Source: CAZPHU01 sp964586285
GTDB taxonomy: Bacteria > Fibrobacterota > Chitinivibrionia > Chitinivibrionales > CAYFVL01
Length of the DNA stretch: 64,000 bases
Reading direction: 5' to 3'
NCBI GenBank assembly: GCA_964586285.1
Contig: CAZPHU010000001.1
Coordinates: forward strand, 62,001 to 126,000
Position 1 is the stretch's first letter; every line of letters begins with the position of its first letter. The translations under genes were made by a program, and so were the position numbers. Below are positions 42,979 to 52,674 of the stretch, piece by piece. The notes under the pieces were generated by a model. It did not search any database. It had not been told where the DNA came from and was given only the letters and a program-made list of their open reading frames with translations.

Positions 42979-44558
42979 ACAGTCCCGTCCCCGCGAGAAT
43001 TACGTTTGGGATGTTCGCCCCGTTTTTTTATTACTGATGCGGGCGGCATCTGTGCCTGGTCAACAGGCCCCATACCACCGTTTTGATTCACAGGACCGTT
43101 CGGATTGACAGTACCCATACCACCGTTTCGGTTGACAGGAGCGGGACCACCAACACGTTTGATGGAAACTGGGCCCACATTGCGGGTCGGGTTTACATTT
43201 GTAGGTATCGCCGAGCGCGGTATCCGCTGAGTCGGACTGACCGGAGCCGTTCTCCGGTCTATGGCATAGCAGGATCCGTCCATCTTTTTAACATACGATT
43301 TGACTTCAGCGGCGACCTGTATCATTTCGGCATGGCGTCGGAAAGGACGTGTTTTGTTGGTTACCACAGCCACCGATATACTCATGAGAGGAAATCGTTG
43401 GCGTTCTCCCTGTCGGTTGATTGATTCAATAAAACCGTTACGCGCATCAACTGAGTTATAAAACTGATAAACACCCCGGTCAAAGGTTGTAATGAAAGCT
43501 TTAGCAAACTGCTCCCAACAGCTGTAATCGCAAACAACAACAAAATCATCACCGCCTTCATGGCCGACGAAAACATTTCGCATGTCTTTTCTCTTTGCCA
43601 CACTGACAAGACAGTCCCGTGTATAGAGTATGGCCTCATCTCCTTTTGTAAATCCATACTTATCATTGTATGCCTTGAAGTTATCCAGGTCGCAGTATAA
43701 AACGCTAATAAAATGACCGTTTCTCAAGCACTCGTCTATGTAATTGGCGATGGTGACATTTCCCGGCAGCCCGGTCAGCGGGTTTGCACCTTTGGCTTCG
43801 TCCCTCATTCTTTGAAGTGCGACACTCATTTCGTTAAACGACGTAGCAAGCTGGCCGATTTCATCATCCCTGACAATTGATACACGGATATCCAGATCAC
43901 CCCGGGAGATGGAATGGGTCGCATCAAGCAAATTACGCAACGGTATGATGAACATCTTGGAGATCGCTACCGCAAAGACGACATGTATACCGATAATCAA
44001 TAAGGCGATTAACAGGCATTGACGGTAAAGATAGGACATCTGCTTATTTATATCTTTCATCTCCAGCGTTATCGCAGCAGCACCGATTTTATCCCCTTCA
44101 TAGGTAAAAGGTATATACAGATCTATTGTTTTTTCCCTTTTATCCACCTTATGATAATAGAGCTTATCTTCAAAAGACCTTTTAGTAATTGCCATATTGA
44201 TCATTTTCAGCTGATCAACACTCGCCTCGTTTCTCTCTATTTTGGTGTTTTCCTCTACGGCAACAAATACTTTTCCCGCTTCACTGAAAAGTGTTATAGT
44301 ATGGATTCCAAGCGTGCCGGCCTCTTTGAGTATTCTATTGATTGTAACGGCATTAAGACTGGCCTCTCCCTCGATTACTTTATCTATGTGGTGTCTGAGT
44401 GTGGAACCTTTGTGCTGGCTGTTGAGGATGGCATTTTCAGCGATCAGATCAAGCTGGTTTTCAAAAACCATAAGCACGAATACGGACACATTAAGAACCG
44501 TTACAAAGAAATAGATGAGCCCTGTTTTAAAGATTATGGATTTTGCCCGTAACTGCAT
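42975..44558 (-). CDS. Membrane-bound HAMP-GGDEF protein (diguanylate cyclase-like, GGDDF variant)
   Basis: A 527-residue protein with two membrane segments (about residues 10-32 and 180-205), a periplasmic sensor region between them, a HAMP domain (MFIIPLRNLLDATHSISRGD) and a GGDEF-type domain at about 265-420. The signature reads HEGGDDFVVV, GGDDF instead of GGDEF, with the N-x-x-D-x-x-D-N segment as YCDLDNFKAYND. GGDDF variants can be active or degenerate. The last about 95 residues are a low-complexity Pro/Asn/Gly tail with repeated NQNGGMG units and end in a basic stretch. It overlaps the TonB-like gene. Promoter elements lie at 44660-44688 and a palindrome at 44577-44590. Confidence 0.87.
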   Translation of the reverse strand: MQLRAKSIIFKTGLIYFFVTVLNVSVFVLMVFENQLDLIAENAILNSQHKGSTLRHHIDKVIEGEASLNAVTINRILKEAGTLGIHTITLFSEAGKVFVAVEENTKIERNEASVDQLKMINMAITKRSFEDKLYYHKVDKREKTIDLYIPFTYEGDKIGAAAITLEMKDINKQMSYLYRQCLLIALLIIGIHVVFAVAISKMFIIPLRNLLDATHSISRGDLDIRVSIVRDDEIGQLATSFNEMSVALQRMRDEAKGANPLTGLPGNVTIANYIDECLRNGHFISVLYCDLDNFKAYNDKYGFTKGDEAILYTRDCLVSVAKRKDMRNVFVGHEGGDDFVVVCDYSCWEQFAKAFITTFDRGVYQFYNSVDARNGFIESINRQGERQRFPLMSISVAVVTNKTRPFRRHAEMIQVAAEVKSYVKKMDGSCYAIDRRTAPVSPTQRIPRSAIPTNVNPTRNVGPVSIKRVGGPAPVNRNGGMGTVNPNGPVNQNGGMGPVDQAQMPPASVIKKRGEHPKRNSRGDGTV

Positions 44559-44576
44559 AAGGCTGGACTTCCTTCA

Positions 44577-44590
44577 TTGTAATTACAATA
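44577..44590. promoter_or_regulatory. Perfect palindrome between promoter and start of the GGDEF gene
   Basis: ATTGTAATTACAAT is a 14-base perfect palindrome that ends 18 bases before the minus-strand ATG at 44558, downstream of the promoter at 44660-44688. A repressor site or leader element is likely; the binding protein is unknown. Confidence 0.4.
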
Positions 44591-44659
44591 TTTCAATGGG
44601 TTACCCATGTGAGAGTCGTCGTTTGAACAACAAAGAGGCACAACATGGTTATCTGATTA

Positions 44660-44688
44660 ATGATACCCTTTCAATAAGGCAATGTCAA
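44660..44688 (-). promoter_or_regulatory. Sigma70-type promoter of the GGDEF-TonB operon
   Basis: On the minus strand TTGACA (44688-44683) and TATCAT (44665-44660) are separated by exactly 17 bases. Transcription would start near 44653, about 95 bases before the GGDEF ATG. The rest of the 496-base gap, 44691-45054, holds no convincing gene; the short frames there lack ribosome binding sites and family motifs. Confidence 0.6.
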
Positions 44689-45054
44689 TAAAAGTCGCAT
44701 ACTTACCAAAAGAAATCCGGGGAGCATATTGCAAAGGTTCGCCGTTTTTCGTTTGCAGAAAATTATAATCCCGCAGGCTGCGCAAGCCTTTGGTTTGCAG
44801 TGTGGCAGGAGATACAGATTCCGATCGAGATCGGGAAGGTGAGTAGTATCGATACGCCCCCGGCAATTTTATGGGAGGAGCCGACGTGAAAGCACCGGCC
44901 TATGGCTGAGTCGATAGAGGAATTGCACTTAAACTGCCCAACCCTTAGCAGAATCAATATAAAAGTGGCTTTTTAAAACAGATCGGATCGGCAGCCGAAT
45001 CGATTGAAAACTTAGTTTGAAAATCGGCAAAGAGTTGGGCTCAGTTTGCTCAAG

Positions 45055-46389
45055 CTATGATGCCTCGTATTCATTTAACTTGTTTCGCAAAGTCCTGATA
45101 GAGATATCAAGCATTTGAGCTGCTCTGGTGCGGTTATTATCACAATAATCGAGAGTTTTCATGATCAACTCTCTTTCGGCCTCCGCTACGGTCATTCCCG
45201 CAGCCAATCCGTCATTTGATGACTTACCCGGTACCGAGAAATTAAACATTTTCGGCTTTATCAGTCCGTTTCGGGTCAGAACAACCGCGCGCTCCACCGC
45301 ATTCTCCAGCTCCCGAATATTCCCAGGCCAGGTATGCTTGCGCATCACGGCATAACATTCTGATTCCAGACCTTCAACATGAAACCCGTTTTCATCACTG
45401 CACTTTTTGACGAAATGGTTGGCCAAAACTTCCAGATCCTCCAGACGTTCCCGAAGCGGCGGCAGTTGGATATGAAAAACATTCAGGCGGTAAAAAAGAT
45501 CCTCTCTGAAATTACCCTTTGCTATCTCATCCTGAAGGTTACGGTTGGTGGTCGCGACGATTCTCACGTCTACACTGACCGAATTATCCCCTCCCACCTT
45601 GCTCACTTCACGCTCCTGAAGAACTCGAAGCAGCTTTGCCTGAACGTGGATAGGCATCTCGCCTATTTCGTCCAGAAGGAAAGTACCCCCTGAAGCGCGC
45701 TCAAACATGCCCGTGCGGCTTCGAAGTGCTCCGGTAAAAGCACCTTTCTCATGACCGAAAAGCTCCGATTCGATAAGCCCTTCGGGAAGCGCTGCACAGT
45801 TTACCTTAATGAAAGGCCCGGCCTGACGGGGGCTTAGGTAGTGTATTGACCGTGCGATCAATTCTTTTCCCGTACCGGATTCTCCCGAAATCAAAACTGT
45901 CGAGCGGCTCTGGGCCACCGTTTCAACAAGCTCTTTTATCTCTTTGATTGAATGTGTCTCGCCGATATAATTCCATTTATCCGCAAGAGCTGTCTTCAAC
46001 ATTTTGTTTTCGGTAATTAAAGAACGATACTTCAAGGTACGATCTATATTCAGCTCCACCTGATCCAGAAGGTTCATACCTTTCTGAATAAAATCATATG
46101 CACCTTTTCTCATTGCCTCAACGGCAAGATCGACTGCACCAAAGGCGGTTATGACAATAAAGGGCACGTCTTCGTCTATCCGCTTGATTTTTTCCAAAAG
46201 CTCGATACCGCTCATGCCGGGCATTTTAATGTCGGATATGACCAGGTCGAAATCTTCGCCCCGAAACACTTCAAGCGCCTGCGCGCCGTTTGAACACGGA
46301 TATACTTCCAGACCCTTACGCTCAAGAATCTCTACGATCGATTCGCGCATATGCAAGTCATCATCAACAACAAGTATTTTCTTTGCCAT
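45055..46389 (-). CDS. Sigma54-dependent response regulator (NtrC/FlrC type)
   Basis: A 444-residue three-domain regulator. The receiver domain is residues 1-120 (KKILVVDDDLHMRESIVEI; phospho-acceptor Asp in LVISDIKMPG). The AAA+ domain has Walker A GESGTGKELIARSIH and the GAFTGA loop that contacts sigma54, and LLDEIGEMP as Walker B. The C-terminal Fis-type helix-turn-helix is DNNRTRAAQMLDISIRTLRN. The start at 46389 (MAKKILVV) is preferred over a TTG at 46401. It follows the sensor kinase gene by 18 bases. The link with a FlgN-like gene upstream suggests control of flagellar or envelope genes. Target promoters are not identified here. Confidence 0.93.
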   Translation of the reverse strand: MAKKILVVDDDLHMRESIVEILERKGLEVYPCSNGAQALEVFRGEDFDLVISDIKMPGMSGIELLEKIKRIDEDVPFIVITAFGAVDLAVEAMRKGAYDFIQKGMNLLDQVELNIDRTLKYRSLITENKMLKTALADKWNYIGETHSIKEIKELVETVAQSRSTVLISGESGTGKELIARSIHYLSPRQAGPFIKVNCAALPEGLIESELFGHEKGAFTGALRSRTGMFERASGGTFLLDEIGEMPIHVQAKLLRVLQEREVSKVGGDNSVSVDVRIVATTNRNLQDEIAKGNFREDLFYRLNVFHIQLPPLRERLEDLEVLANHFVKKCSDENGFHVEGLESECYAVMRKHTWPGNIRELENAVERAVVLTRNGLIKPKMFNFSVPGKSSNDGLAAGMTVAEAERELIMKTLDYCDNNRTRAAQMLDISIRTLRNKLNEYEAS

Positions 46390-46407
46390 TGCGGTTAACA
46401 ACCTTCT

Positions 46408-47673
46408 CTATATCGAACGAGGCAAAAACACACTTACAGTAGTACCCTTATCGGGCATGCTGTCAACGGTAATATAGCCTGAATGGTAATCAATAAATTT
46501 TTTAACAATCGCAAGACCGAGTCCGGTACCGTTTTCCTTTGTAGTATGGAAAGGATCGAATATTTTTTCAAGACGTGTCTTTTCGATACCCACCCCGTTA
46601 TCCTTTATACGAAAACAGACATACTCACCGCGATTAACCGCGGCATCGATAGAAACGCATAAATGCCCCCCGCCGCTCATTGCCTGAACCGCGTTGAGAC
46701 ACAGGTTCATTACAACCTGCTGCAGCTTCTCAGGATCAGCCCTGACAGTAAAATCTCCGCTTTGGGCATCCCAATCCTTTTGCACGCTTATCGCCCATTC
46801 GAGTCTCTCGATCTCTATCTCTACGAAATTTATGGTCTCGGTCAACAGATCACTCAGTGATATGTTGCGCAACTCGGCCCTAATCGGCCTGCTGTAAACC
46901 AGAAGGTTGGAAACGATCTTATTGAGTCGCGATAGACCGTCGGTTATTTTCTTCAGCGTTTTGCGCCTGGGATCGTCAGCATCAAAATCCCGCTCAAGCA
47001 GTCCCGCCCAGACTCCCATTGCCCCCAGTGGATTGCGGATTTCATGAGCGACCGTTGCGGACATCTCACCAAGAACAGCCATTGTCCTGGTTCGTTGCAT
47101 TTCCTCTTCCATGGCCTTGATTTGCGAGATATCACTGAAAATCTCCACCGCCCCCAACGATCGTCCACTCTGATCACGAAGCGCGCCGGTCTGATAAGAA
47201 ACAGGAACAGGATACCCGTCCTTATGCCATATCACCTTTTCATCCCACTGATGTCCTTTACCGGTGGTCAGAACAGATGTCAACCAGTTGTCCTGATCAT
47301 TCTCTTGGGGTTTGACGAAAGCCTCGGTATACGGCTTGCCGATCACCTCTGAGGGCAGGTAGCCGGTGATTTTGGAAGCAGCGCCGTTGAATTGGGTGAC
47401 CCTGCCACTCATATCGATACCGATTACTCCACTGCTCATGCTCTCGAGGATGCTGTTGAGGTATGTGCGGGTTTCCTCAAGTTGAGCCAGACTCGAGGCC
47501 AGTTCGTTATTTTTACTGTCCAGCTCAAGGTTTACTTTCTTGAAATCTTCCTGCATCCCCGCATACGCCAGACTCAACTTTTCGGCCCGTTCCTGAAAAG
47601 CTGCAAACGCATTTTGTAAAGACTCGAACATATCGCCGGAAACCACCCGGCTTGCGTCATTAAGCTCGCTCAT
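46408..47673 (-). CDS. PAS-domain sensor histidine kinase (partner of the NtrC-type regulator)
   Basis: A 421-residue soluble kinase without membrane segments. It starts with a coiled coil (about residues 10-75), then a PAS domain (ILESMSSGVIGIDMSGRVTQ, FNGAASKITGYLPSEVIGK), the HisKA domain with the phospho-His in ATVAHEIRNPLGAMGVW, and an HATPase domain (NLCLNAVQAMSGGG, DNGVGIEKTRLEKIFDPF, TGLGLAIVKKF). It resembles FlrB/FleS kinases that pair with FlrC/FleR. The ATG at 47673 overlaps the end of the FlgN-like gene by 14 bases. It almost certainly phosphorylates the regulator encoded 18 bases downstream. Confidence 0.92.
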   Translation of the reverse strand: MSELNDASRVVSGDMFESLQNAFAAFQERAEKLSLAYAGMQEDFKKVNLELDSKNNELASSLAQLEETRTYLNSILESMSSGVIGIDMSGRVTQFNGAASKITGYLPSEVIGKPYTEAFVKPQENDQDNWLTSVLTTGKGHQWDEKVIWHKDGYPVPVSYQTGALRDQSGRSLGAVEIFSDISQIKAMEEEMQRTRTMAVLGEMSATVAHEIRNPLGAMGVWAGLLERDFDADDPRRKTLKKITDGLSRLNKIVSNLLVYSRPIRAELRNISLSDLLTETINFVEIEIERLEWAISVQKDWDAQSGDFTVRADPEKLQQVVMNLCLNAVQAMSGGGHLCVSIDAAVNRGEYVCFRIKDNGVGIEKTRLEKIFDPFHTTKENGTGLGLAIVKKFIDYHSGYITVDSMPDKGTTVSVFLPRSI

Positions 47674-48064
47674 TACTCTTTTCTTCCCCACTGCTCATGA
47701 GATGCTCTAAATATCGCCTGACCTGATCCTCCGTTGAAAGAAACCGCTGAATTGACTTGCGTGTATTCTCAAATATCGAATCGAGTGTCTGAGCTTTTAA
47801 ATCGTGTCGCATTTGATCTTTCTTCTCCTGCCAAATTCGGCTCTCCGTTGTCGATTGTTCCCGGACAGTCGATATTTGATCTAATAAAAGCTGTTTCTCC
47901 TCAAAAAGCGGCATTACCTTGTTTAAATCTCCCCGGGAAACGGAGAGCTGTCCGAGGATTCGCTGCCCAAGAGTAGTCAGCCTTCGATATAGTTCAAGCT
48001 GTCTGGTGTAAGATTCCGTAAGGTGGTCAATCAGCTCTTTGTGAGAAATATCATGCATAGGCAT
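47660..48064 (-). CDS. Small coiled-coil protein, FlgN-like
   Basis: A 134-residue, almost wholly helical protein (HKELIDHLTESYTRQLELYR, LGQRILGQLSVSRGDLNKVM, FEEKQLLLDQISTVREQ, RSIQRFLSTEDQVRRYLEHL-like C-terminal helices). This is the size and heptad pattern of FlgN-type export chaperones, which escort hook-associated proteins. The resemblance is only by pattern. The ATG at 48064 is used because the longer frame from 48121 would overlap the TPR gene. It is followed, with a 14-base overlap, by the sensor kinase gene. Context among FlrBC-like regulators supports a motility role. Confidence 0.55.
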   Translation of the reverse strand: MPMHDISHKELIDHLTESYTRQLELYRRLTTLGQRILGQLSVSRGDLNKVMPLFEEKQLLLDQISTVREQSTTESRIWQEKKDQMRHDLKAQTLDSIFENTRKSIQRFLSTEDQVRRYLEHLMSSGEEKSNERA

Positions 48065-48080
48065 TCGGGTACATTCAGTG

Positions 48081-50081
48081 TTAGCGCAGGACCCCGCGGT
48101 ACTCATTCTCCCAGACCGCATCTTCCATTTTCCATGCGGCCTGACGAGCCCAGTAATCGTCGGGGAACTTTTCCATTAATATTTTATACATTTTTATGGA
48201 TCTGTCGTAATCGCCGGTGTTCTTATAGATGTTGGCGATCTGAAACAAACCCCAGGGAGTATCCTGAAAATTGGGATATTTTCGCGTAACCAGCATATAG
48301 TTTTTCAAGGCCTCATCATACTCTTGATTTTCATAATAGTAGTCGGCCATCTTATAGTATGAATCGGGTACACGCTCGTAAAGATTGTTTTTATTACCCT
48401 CGGATACAGCTTTTTGCAAAGCGGCTACTGCACGCTTCCCGTTTCCCAGCTCCAGATAGGTTGTTCCCTGCTTGTATAAAGAGTACACCTTGTCGGCGGG
48501 AGTAACAGCCTTCCGGCCTGCATATTCGTAAGCATCCACGGCCTTTCTTTGTTGATCCAGTTCATGGTATGTGTCCCCAAGTTTCTCATAAGCTTTTCCT
48601 ATCCACTTATGACTTCGCTGACTCTGAATAAAGCGGCGAAACATCGGTTCGGCCTGGTTAAGCTCTTTTCTTTCGAAATATGACAGTGCTTTGAGAAATG
48701 TGCTCTGTGCGGCGACATCGTAGGTCGGATATCGATCGATTACTTGTTGAAACTGGTTTTCCGCCGCAGCATAGTTATTCAATTTCATGTAACAGATGCC
48801 GATATTGTAAAGCGAACGCGCCGCGACATCCCCGCGGGGATAGTCAATGAGTAACTTGCGAAATTCCTCTATCGCCTTATCGTAATTACCCTTCTGAAAA
48901 GCACGCACTCCCCTGAGCATCGCCTGCCCCGGATCGGTCAAGGTATCCACGATGCTCATGGATAGAAGCGAATCTATGCGTACCTGTACAGGTGCGATAG
49001 GCTTCTGCTCAGGGACTTTGCTGATTTCGCGGTGAAGCTCATCCTGGGCTAATTCGTTTATGTCTATGGTGACTTTCTCACGCTGAGACGGACTGAGAGC
49101 CTCACGATACTGTTGCAGCAACTTTTGCGCTTCACGCTTGCCGGGTTCATAATTGGTCTTACGTATGTATTGCGCCAGATGTTTGATTGCCGGAGAGTAC
49201 GCTTTTTCTTCTCCGTAAATCTTCCCTAGATAAAAATGCGCGTTATAACCCAGATCAGGGTAGCTTAAGGCGTTTTGAAAATTGACCTTAGCCATATTGT
49301 TGCGCCCCTGACGGCGGCGGATAAGGCCGGCGTAGTAGTAAGCTCCCGGATGTTCGGGTTGTTTTGAGATTGCTTTGCGAAGGTGTTCAAGTGATTTAGA
49401 AAATAAACGATCATCCCTGTTTTCGACTGCCTTTTGATATGCGGCTACTCCCTTGTGAAACTCTTGCTGAGCGATTCCTCTCCGGGCGGCAGCTGCGGAA
49501 TTTGCGCCGCCGGAAGAACCTTTAGCCGGTGAATGCTTCTTTTTCGTTCCGGATGGAGAAAAAGAGGGCTCATCGGCAGAGGCGACGGTTGTCGTATCGT
49601 CGGTCGTGCCGCCATTGTTTCCAGTGCCGCCGGAACTAACTTTTCTGATCAAGCGATCAATCTGAAGCTGTATACTGTCACGCTCCTGCGGATCACTGGA
49701 TTGCAGATAGTTCTGAAGCTCCTTGATCGCATTCTGATACTGCCTGTCGTCCTCATAAGCCGCCGCCAAAAGTTTGTAGGCTTTACCCCATCCGGGGTTA
49801 TATACCAGCGCTTTTTTGAGGTTGTAGATGGCCAGACGCTGTCTTTTCTGCCGCATTCTTATTTCGGCAATATGCATATATGCGTTGTAATTGTCGGGAT
49901 AGGCAGCCAATACCTTCCTGAAAGATTCTATGGCCTGATCCTGCTTGTTCTCATTTTTATACTTCACACCAAGCCGATAATGTACATAATCATGAGTCGT
50001 CTCGCTTTGCGCAATGGTATGCAACACCAAAAGCATCACAGCAAACACCGGAACCACCCTGATCCAAAGCACTTTTTTCAT
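48081..50081 (-). CDS. Exported TPR-repeat protein
   Basis: A 666-residue protein with a signal peptide (VVPVFAVMLLVLHTIAQS) and TPR motifs over most of its length. An N-terminal group (HYRLGVKYKNENKQDQAIES, NYNAYMHIAEIRMRQKR) is separated from others by a Ser/Gly/Thr-rich linker (about residues 145-200), then come repeats such as YYYAGLIRRRQGRNNMAKVN and, near the C-terminus, FQIANIYKNTGDYDRSIKMY. The second half resembles the BamD/YbgF type of periplasmic TPR proteins. A scaffold role in the envelope is likely and the partner is unknown. The ATG at 50081 is chosen over a TTG at 50099. Confidence 0.8.
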   Translation of the reverse strand: MKKVLWIRVVPVFAVMLLVLHTIAQSETTHDYVHYRLGVKYKNENKQDQAIESFRKVLAAYPDNYNAYMHIAEIRMRQKRQRLAIYNLKKALVYNPGWGKAYKLLAAAYEDDRQYQNAIKELQNYLQSSDPQERDSIQLQIDRLIRKVSSGGTGNNGGTTDDTTTVASADEPSFSPSGTKKKHSPAKGSSGGANSAAAARRGIAQQEFHKGVAAYQKAVENRDDRLFSKSLEHLRKAISKQPEHPGAYYYAGLIRRRQGRNNMAKVNFQNALSYPDLGYNAHFYLGKIYGEEKAYSPAIKHLAQYIRKTNYEPGKREAQKLLQQYREALSPSQREKVTIDINELAQDELHREISKVPEQKPIAPVQVRIDSLLSMSIVDTLTDPGQAMLRGVRAFQKGNYDKAIEEFRKLLIDYPRGDVAARSLYNIGICYMKLNNYAAAENQFQQVIDRYPTYDVAAQSTFLKALSYFERKELNQAEPMFRRFIQSQRSHKWIGKAYEKLGDTYHELDQQRKAVDAYEYAGRKAVTPADKVYSLYKQGTTYLELGNGKRAVAALQKAVSEGNKNNLYERVPDSYYKMADYYYENQEYDEALKNYMLVTRKYPNFQDTPWGLFQIANIYKNTGDYDRSIKMYKILMEKFPDDYWARQAAWKMEDAVWENEYRGVLR

Positions 50082-50320
50082 AACTTCTTGTTCTTCCAAA
50101 CCGTTTTAACTATCCCGATCATTCCCCTGCATATAAGAGATGTCGAAGAAACTAAACAGGCGCTGATTCATCTCTACTGATAAGTATAGTATCCCGGAAA
50201 TGCATTGTAAACCGTTAAATCCATGCTATACGAGCATTAAAGTACGACATAAGGTAATGTGCGAATCGCCCGGAGAAAATCGCTCGTTTCGGTTAATTTG
50301 TTTTACCGGATGAACTCAAT

Positions 50321-51688
50321 CTACACCTTTGCAAACACCAATCTATTCTCTTTAACGGTTACCAGGATATTTGTCATAAGTGTGTTTATCAGCTTTCGCT
50401 TCTCACCGTACTGAATGATTGTATTGGGTTGAATCTCCTCGGCATGAATCGACGGTCCCGTCCTGTTTTGCCACCCGGCTTTAAGCTGCTCAACTGTCTC
50501 GGAAAGATGATTATACTCTTTCTGAATGCCGTAAATGTGTGATTTTAGCTCGTTTACTTTCATTTCTTCATTATGCGGCAACTTTCCTGAATCATTCATC
50601 CCGTGGCGGACAAGAAGAAAAAGTTCTTCCTTGCAATTTTGTATTTCGGAAGCCAGATGACCCATTTCTTTCATTCGTGATTCGATTGATTGGACAATCT
50701 CCGCCTGCGCCCCGATATCAAGAAATGTTTTCGTTTCAGTTGCCGCTCCTATTGTCTTAATAAATATTTCATCGGCTACACTGATTCTGCCGCCAAGAAC
50801 CGTCTGAGCACGAAAACTTCCACCGGCGCTGATTTTACTGTTTATACAGTGTTCAATAAAGGTAATGTCGGATTTTGCGTCAATCGTACAATTTTCTGCA
50901 TACCGCGCCTTCAAAGATCCACCACAGCTGATTTGGGCGCGACTTCCTCCCACGATTCCACCCACAACGCGGCAGTTACCGCCGCATTCGATCTCTGCCT
51001 CCTCGATACTTCCTTTTACAGTCAAGTTACCGTCTACCTGAACAGTGAACCCGCTTTTGACGGTTCCGCAGATCTCCAGATCGCCCTTGAATTTCACGTT
51101 TCCGGTGCTGTAATCTACATCACCGTTAATGGCCCTTTTTGTTACCACCGAAACAATCCCATCGGGACTTATGCTTAAAGCCCCATTTTCACAGGCTACA
51201 AGCGTGCTCGGATCATTTTGCGCAAATGAGACATTTTCACCGGGCTTTATGGTTGATTTTTTCGATAAAGGAGCCTCGATTGGTTCACCCCTGACGTTTA
51301 ATCCGGCAATTCCCTTCTCAGGAGGTATGATCCGCAAAAGAGGAGTTCCTTTACTTACGTTGACAATGGCGTGAAGCTCTTTATGATCGACTCTTCCATT
51401 CATGAGTTCCCGAGGTTTACCCCGGGACTGATTATCCACCAAAAACTCAACTTCAGCATCACGGCCGGGCACGGCAGCTTTTCCTCTTGCAACTACGATC
51501 CGCCTTCCATGAACTTTCTCCTCACACATTTGCATCAAGGCTGCCTTGTCGATGCCTGCGCGTATACCCTTTTGTTTTAAAAATTCATGCACGATCTGAA
51601 CATCAGGATAGCTCTCATTATCGGCCACTTGTATTTCAAGATACGCCTCAAGTGCATTGGGGGACAAAGTTACACGAAAATTTGCCAT
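50321..51688 (-). CDS. fapA: FapA family protein (DUF342)
   Basis: A 455-residue protein of the FapA/DUF342 family. It has an N-terminal helical region, then a beta-helix-like core with the family's repeated pattern (GNVKFKGDLEICGTVKSGF, VQVDGNLTVKGSIEEAEIEC, GGNCRVVGGIVGGSRAQISC, GGSLKARYAENCTIDAKSDI). A coiled coil near residues 345-420 ends the protein. The family is called flagellar assembly protein A, but its members also occur in non-motile bacteria and its exact role is unclear. It starts just after the hldD stop on the same strand. The name is by family. Confidence 0.87.
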   Translation of the reverse strand: MANFRVTLSPNALEAYLEIQVADNESYPDVQIVHEFLKQKGIRAGIDKAALMQMCEEKVHGRRIVVARGKAAVPGRDAEVEFLVDNQSRGKPRELMNGRVDHKELHAIVNVSKGTPLLRIIPPEKGIAGLNVRGEPIEAPLSKKSTIKPGENVSFAQNDPSTLVACENGALSISPDGIVSVVTKRAINGDVDYSTGNVKFKGDLEICGTVKSGFTVQVDGNLTVKGSIEEAEIECGGNCRVVGGIVGGSRAQISCGGSLKARYAENCTIDAKSDITFIEHCINSKISAGGSFRAQTVLGGRISVADEIFIKTIGAATETKTFLDIGAQAEIVQSIESRMKEMGHLASEIQNCKEELFLLVRHGMNDSGKLPHNEEMKVNELKSHIYGIQKEYNHLSETVEQLKAGWQNRTGPSIHAEEIQPNTIIQYGEKRKLINTLMTNILVTVKENRLVFAKV

Positions 51689-51690
51689 GA

Positions 51691-52674
51691 CTACTCTTTC
51701 GATGGATCAAGAGGAGAATCGGTGTTCAGATACTTTTGCACATAATCTTCAATCGCCTGCTCCAGACTCATACATTTATGATCACAGCCGGCATCACGAA
51801 GTTTTTGCATCGTCGCGCATGTGTAGTATTGATACTTGCCGCGAAGGTGCTCCGGCATCGGAATGTAGCGAATATCAGGTTTTTTACCCACTGAAGAAAA
51901 GATCGCACGGGCCACATCGTTCCAGGAGCGAGCCTCTCCGGTACCGATATTGAAAATTCCGCCAATCTGGGGATTATCGTAAAAAAACATCGTCATGGCT
52001 ACAGCGTCTTTGACATACAAAAAATCACGTTTCTGTTCTCCGTCGGCATACTCCTCACGATGCGATGAAAACAGATTCATGACACCTTCATCCCTGACAA
52101 TCGGATATGCCTTGTTTATCACACTGCGCATATCCCCTTTGTGCCCTTCATTGGGACCGAAGACGTTGAAGAATTTTAATCCTACGATCTTCTCAAGCCA
52201 TCCCTCTTTCATTGCCAATAGATCGAAAAGGTGTTTTGAGTATCCGTACATGTTAAGAGGTCGCAGACTCGGCAGCAGAGCTTCATCATCGATATATCCC
52301 TGATCGCCATTCCCATAGGTTGCGGCGCTGGATGCGTAAACAAACCGACATCCGTTGGAAAGAGCCCAGTCGGCGATTCTTGACGTATACCTGAAGTTGT
52401 TTTCCATCAAATAATCGGCATTGCGCTCCGTGGTTGCCGAGCAGGCTCCCATATGGAAGATCGCCTCGAGTTCACCGGCAAAGGCACCTTTTTCCAGCGC
52501 ATCGATAAACACCGACCGATCCAGGTAATTGCGAAACCTCAACGGCACCATGTTTCGCCACTTTTCAGATTCGCCAAGATGATCTACAATCAGGATATCT
52601 TCAATCCCTCGTTTGTTGAGTTCCCATACGATTGCACTCCCTATGAATCCGGCACCTCCGGTTACTACTATCAT
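51691..52674 (-). CDS. hldD: ADP-L-glycero-D-manno-heptose 6-epimerase
   Basis: A 327-residue extended short-chain dehydrogenase that epimerises ADP-heptose for lipopolysaccharide core. The NADP-binding motif is VTGGAGFIGSAIVWELNKRG and the catalytic Y-x3-K is in NMYGYSKHLFD. FFNVFGPNEGHKGDMRSVI and GIFNIGTGEARSWNDVA are characteristic of HldD. An AAAGGGG site precedes the ATG. The presence of hldD shows a heptose-containing LPS core, and so a Gram-negative outer membrane. It is followed closely by fapA, with which it is probably co-transcribed. Confidence 0.94.
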   Translation of the reverse strand: MIVVTGGAGFIGSAIVWELNKRGIEDILIVDHLGESEKWRNMVPLRFRNYLDRSVFIDALEKGAFAGELEAIFHMGACSATTERNADYLMENNFRYTSRIADWALSNGCRFVYASSAATYGNGDQGYIDDEALLPSLRPLNMYGYSKHLFDLLAMKEGWLEKIVGLKFFNVFGPNEGHKGDMRSVINKAYPIVRDEGVMNLFSSHREEYADGEQKRDFLYVKDAVAMTMFFYDNPQIGGIFNIGTGEARSWNDVARAIFSSVGKKPDIRYIPMPEHLRGKYQYYTCATMQKLRDAGCDHKCMSLEQAIEDYVQKYLNTDSPLDPSKE

